DNA from: Opitutales bacterium UBA7389
Lineage (GTDB): Bacteria > Verrucomicrobiota > Verrucomicrobiia > Opitutales > Opitutaceae
NCBI GenBank assembly: GCA_002474325.1
Contig: DKNL01000011.1
Span: 1 to 7,811 of the forward strand
Reading direction: 5' to 3'
Length of the DNA stretch: 7,811 nucleotides
Numbering within the stretch: the first letter of the stretch is position 1; the number at the start of each line of letters is the position of its first letter. Below, piece by piece: positions 6,117 through 7,811 of this stretch. A program made the translations under genes and the position numbers. The notes beneath the pieces were generated by a model. It had not been told where the DNA came from. It saw only the letters and a list, made by a program, of their open reading frames with translations, and did no database searches.

Positions 6117-7234
6117 AGAGAAAACGGTCAACTCAGGTATTCAGCCTGTCGTTCTTGGACGTCATATGCTGCGGATTTGGGGCTATTATCCTTCTTTTCG
6201 TCATTACGATGGGTAAAAAGACGAAGGAAATCACCAACCTAAGAATGGCTTTGGAGCGAATTATCCAGCAAAGGATGCTGCAGCTCAACGAATACGACAT
6301 CGTTACCGAAGAGATCGCAACGCTAATTCAGCTGGAAAAGGACAAGGAAAAGCAAAAGAAGATTGTTGAAACGGATTTGGAAGCCGTTCTTGCCAAGCTG
6401 GAGCAGCAGATAAAGAATAAGGAGTTCAGTAAGGATAAGCTTTTGACAGATCTGGAGCAGGTCGAAGACGAGCTGGCGGTGATGCAGACCGACCCCGAGA
6501 TCGAACAAAAAAAGGAGATGGTGCCGTCGCCTGTAGGCGTGCCAGTGGAAAGCAATCATATTGCTTTTGTGATCGACACTTCTGGAAGTATGCGTGATAC
6601 GAATACGAGTTTGATCTGGGGATATGTAATCCAGAAGTTCGAAGAAACCTTGGACTCCTATCCGGAAGTGAAAGGCATTCAACTGCTTGATGCTGACGGG
6701 CATTTCATCATGGGTCGGGGGATGCGGCGACAATGGATGCCCGATAATAGGGAAACCCGTGAATACATGGTTAGAGCTGTAAGATTATATCCGTATAATA
6801 GTGATAGCAATCCTGTTCCGGGAATCGCTCAAGCCATACGCCAGCTAGCCGAGCCGGACAACGAGAAGATGAAGATGGGGATATATGTTTTTGGCGACGA
6901 GTTTACCGGTCGCTCTGAGCCGGTTCTTGATACCTTGGATCGACTGAACAAGGAAGATGAAGACGGGGATCGTTTTATCCGGATAAACGCAGTAGGGTTC
7001 CCGAACGTGATCGGCGGAGGGCTTTCTCTTAGCCAATCGGGTTTGAAGTTTGCAAATTTGATGCGGGAGCTGACCTACGAGCACGGGGGGGCATTTGTTG
7101 GACTCGAACGAGAAAGTCTGGATTCTCGAAATCGTCAGATTCAGGAACGCTATCCGACGCCGCTCCCAAGGCGTCCTTCCCGCGGTCCTTCGATTATATT
7201 CGGGCCTCGAGGCCCCAGTATTTACGGACCTTAG
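6113..7234 (+). CDS. ExbD-like transmembrane helix / coiled coil / VWA domain protein 2 (intact DxSxS)
   Basis: This 373-residue paralogue of the upstream protein has a near-identical N-terminus (VFSLSFLDVICCGFGA at 9-24, Asp16 in the ExbD-like position; GKK after the helix). Residues ~36-125 form a longer coiled coil (QLEKDKEKQKKIVETDLE). Residues ~147-333 are a VWA domain with a canonical metal-ion site, HIAFVIDTSGSM (149-160, D155-x-S-x-S159). A Ser/Asn/Pro stretch at 230-238 takes the place of the usual Thr loop, IYVFGDEFTG (257-266) that of the third loop, and ANLMRELTYEHGGAFVGL (314-331) that of the last helix and strand. About 22 residues between DTSGS and the next helix are longer than usual and include an insert GRGMRRQW. 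The protein ends with a Pro/Arg/Gly-rich tail with two RGPSI repeats (357-361, 366-370). ATG 6113 overlaps the previous TGA as ATGA and has no Shine-Dalgarno, so translation is probably by reinitiation. A periplasmic, metal-dependent binding role is inferred. Confidence 0.88.
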   Translation: MKRKRSTQVFSLSFLDVICCGFGAIILLFVITMGKKTKEITNLRMALERIIQQRMLQLNEYDIVTEEIATLIQLEKDKEKQKKIVETDLEAVLAKLEQQIKNKEFSKDKLLTDLEQVEDELAVMQTDPEIEQKKEMVPSPVGVPVESNHIAFVIDTSGSMRDTNTSLIWGYVIQKFEETLDSYPEVKGIQLLDADGHFIMGRGMRRQWMPDNRETREYMVRAVRLYPYNSDSNPVPGIAQAIRQLAEPDNEKMKMGIYVFGDEFTGRSEPVLDTLDRLNKEDEDGDRFIRINAVGFPNVIGGGLSLSQSGLKFANLMRELTYEHGGAFVGLERESLDSRNRQIQERYPTPLPRRPSRGPSIIFGPRGPSIYGP

Positions 7235-7245
7235 CGTTCCGTAAA
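7221..7245 (+). terminator. Hairpin at the end of the operon
   Basis: TTTACGGA (7221-7228) and TCCGTAAA (7238-7245) are perfect reverse complements around a 9-nt loop that contains the VWA gene's TAG. A second hairpin, CTTGCC (7255-7260) with GGCAAG (7271-7276), follows 9 nt later. Neither has a T-run after it, so they may protect the 3' end or stall rather than terminate on their own. Confidence 0.35.
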
Positions 7246-7544
7246 GGCTGATGCCTTGCCCCTTAGACTCGGCAAGCCTACTCCAATGTACAGGATTAGA
7301 GCGGTCGATAGTCCGTTTCGTAGAAAGGAGAAGAAGCTAAAACTGTGGAATGCTGTTTTCAGTGCGAATGATAGCCTGGATTTTTGTCTTTTCTATCGCT
7401 GGTATAAGAGTGAGTTTAAACAACTAGGGCCATTCGGGTTGGAAACTGCGGAAAGACTAAGTATTCACAATTAATTTCCTGCGATTTTTGAGGGGGCAAA
7501 CCTGTCCGAATTCAGCCGTAAATGGCCTGCGGATATTCTCTGGC
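7235..7544. other. 310-bp convergent intergenic stretch without a supported gene
   Basis: After the operon-end hairpins there is an open + strand frame of 72 codons from TTG 7256, stopping at 7474. It has no ribosome binding site at that start, no domain, and a basic composition that reads as non-coding. A purine-rich AAAGGAG (7324-7330) precedes ATG 7350, which opens only a 25-codon hydrophobic peptide, and the 19-nt gap is too long. No promoter, tRNA or repeat was recognised. Confidence 0.5.
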
Positions 7545-7811
7545 CTACTGGGAGCCGACAACGGCTTTTAATACCGGTTCGAAGACCTGACCTGAAGTGG
7601 CGAGTATTCCTTTGTTGTTTTTGAGGGTTTGGCCCTGGGAAAAATCGAGAGGGTCGCCAAATGTGTCTGTGACGTGCCCACCTGATTCTGTGAGAATCAA
7701 ATAGCCTGCAGCGTGATCCCAGATCTTCTCTTCGTATCCGGGTCGTGTTGGTAGGCGAAGGTATACGGAAGCCTGGCCCCGAGATACGGCAGCATATTTG
7801 CATTGGCTGTC
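7545..7811 (-). CDS. HAL2-type 3'(2'),5'-bisphosphate nucleotidase, C-terminal part (5' end outside window)
   Basis: The - strand frame from 7811 to TAG 7547-7545 is open for 88 residues and matches the C-terminal end of the inositol-monophosphatase superfamily, HAL2/SAL1 branch. It begins DSQCKYAAVSRGQASVYLRL, where HAL2 has DSQ-x-KY followed by G-x-A-x-[IV]-YLR. It continues to GYEEKIWDHAAG, the W-D-x-A-A-G metal-binding motif whose Asp32 (counted from the window edge) binds the third metal ion. After it come ESGGHVTD, PLDFSQGQ and a terminal helix. HAL2/CysQ enzymes hydrolyse 3'-phosphoadenosine 5'-phosphate (PAP) to AMP, removing an inhibitor formed in sulfate assimilation; some also act on inositol phosphates. 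The catalytic DP(L/I)DGT block is upstream of the window. The gene converges with the VWA operon and is not obviously related to it. HAL2 versus broader inositol monophosphatase is decided by IWDHAAG and the DSQ-KY block. Confidence 0.92.
   Translation of the reverse strand, partial: DSQCKYAAVSRGQASVYLRLPTRPGYEEKIWDHAAGYLILTESGGHVTDTFGDPLDFSQGQTLKNNKGILATSGQVFEPVLKAVVGSQ
7553..7570 (+). terminator. Candidate short terminator for + strand transcripts, inside the convergent gene
   Basis: AGCCG (7553-7557), a 4-nt loop ACAA, then CGGCT (7562-7566) followed by TTTA form a small GC-rich hairpin with a T-run in the + direction. It lies within the last codons of the - strand nucleotidase gene. It could stop readthrough from the VWA operon. 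The stem is only 5 bp, so support is modest. Confidence 0.28.

Noticed and set aside
2687..7234. Zorya anti-phage system (ZorAB)
   Set aside because: The channel protein is shared in type, but there is no OmpA-like ZorB, no ZorC/ZorD helicase and no nuclease. A defence role cannot be argued from the sequence.
7256..7474. 72-codon + strand frame after the VWA operon
   Set aside because: Starts at TTG inside a hairpin, without Shine-Dalgarno sequence; composition looks non-coding; no homology recognised.
7471..7803. 110-codon - strand frame over the nucleotidase region
   Set aside because: It is a shadow in another frame of the HAL2-type gene, which is read in the frame that gives IWDHAAG.

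Overview
The window looks like chromosomal DNA from a Gram-negative PVC-group bacterium, most likely Verrucomicrobiota (class Opitutae or a relative). This is an inference from three things: the FtsZ tail, the short N-terminal segments of the type FSLSFLD..CCGFGA fused to VWA domains, and the mixture of outer-membrane-type lipoproteins with moderate GC. No marker gene fixes the taxonomy.

Layout. Positions 1-465 are the 3' end of ftsZ on the + strand, cut by the window edge and followed by a candidate terminator. Positions 466-1053 hold no convincing gene: a possible long-range RNA hairpin (502-587) and one weak + strand reading frame (720-1028). Positions 1054-2462 carry two - strand lipoprotein genes: a DUF4136-like lipoprotein (distal) and a glycine-zipper/coiled-coil protein (proximal). 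They share a candidate promoter at 2519-2547. A 0.2 kb divergent intergenic region follows.

From 2687 to 7234 there is a tight four-gene + strand operon: a MotA/TolQ/ExbB-type proton-channel protein; a degenerate Hsp70/actin-fold protein with a possible FHA-like C-terminal domain; and two paralogous membrane proteins, each with an ExbD/TolR-like N-terminal transmembrane helix (FLD motif), a coiled coil and a C-terminal von Willebrand factor A (VWA) domain. Gaps are 18 bp, then overlaps of 14 bp and 4 bp. Positions 7235-7544 hold hairpins but no supported gene. Positions 7545-7811 are the 3' end of a convergent HAL2-type 3'(2'),5'-bisphosphate nucleotidase gene.

How the genes may work together (inference). 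An ExbB-like protein plus two proteins with the ExbD-type Asp-bearing helix would make a proton-driven stator of the ExbBD/TolQR/MotAB/ZorAB kind. The periplasmic output domain would be a VWA domain rather than a TonB-, Pal- or peptidoglycan-binding one. One VWA has an intact DxSxS metal site and the other a degenerate one, suggesting a heteromeric pair. The Hsp70-like protein has lost the recognisable ATP-binding loops and probably acts as a cytoplasmic scaffold or regulator. The divergent lipoproteins could be envelope partners. This operon is the candidate undescribed system of the window.
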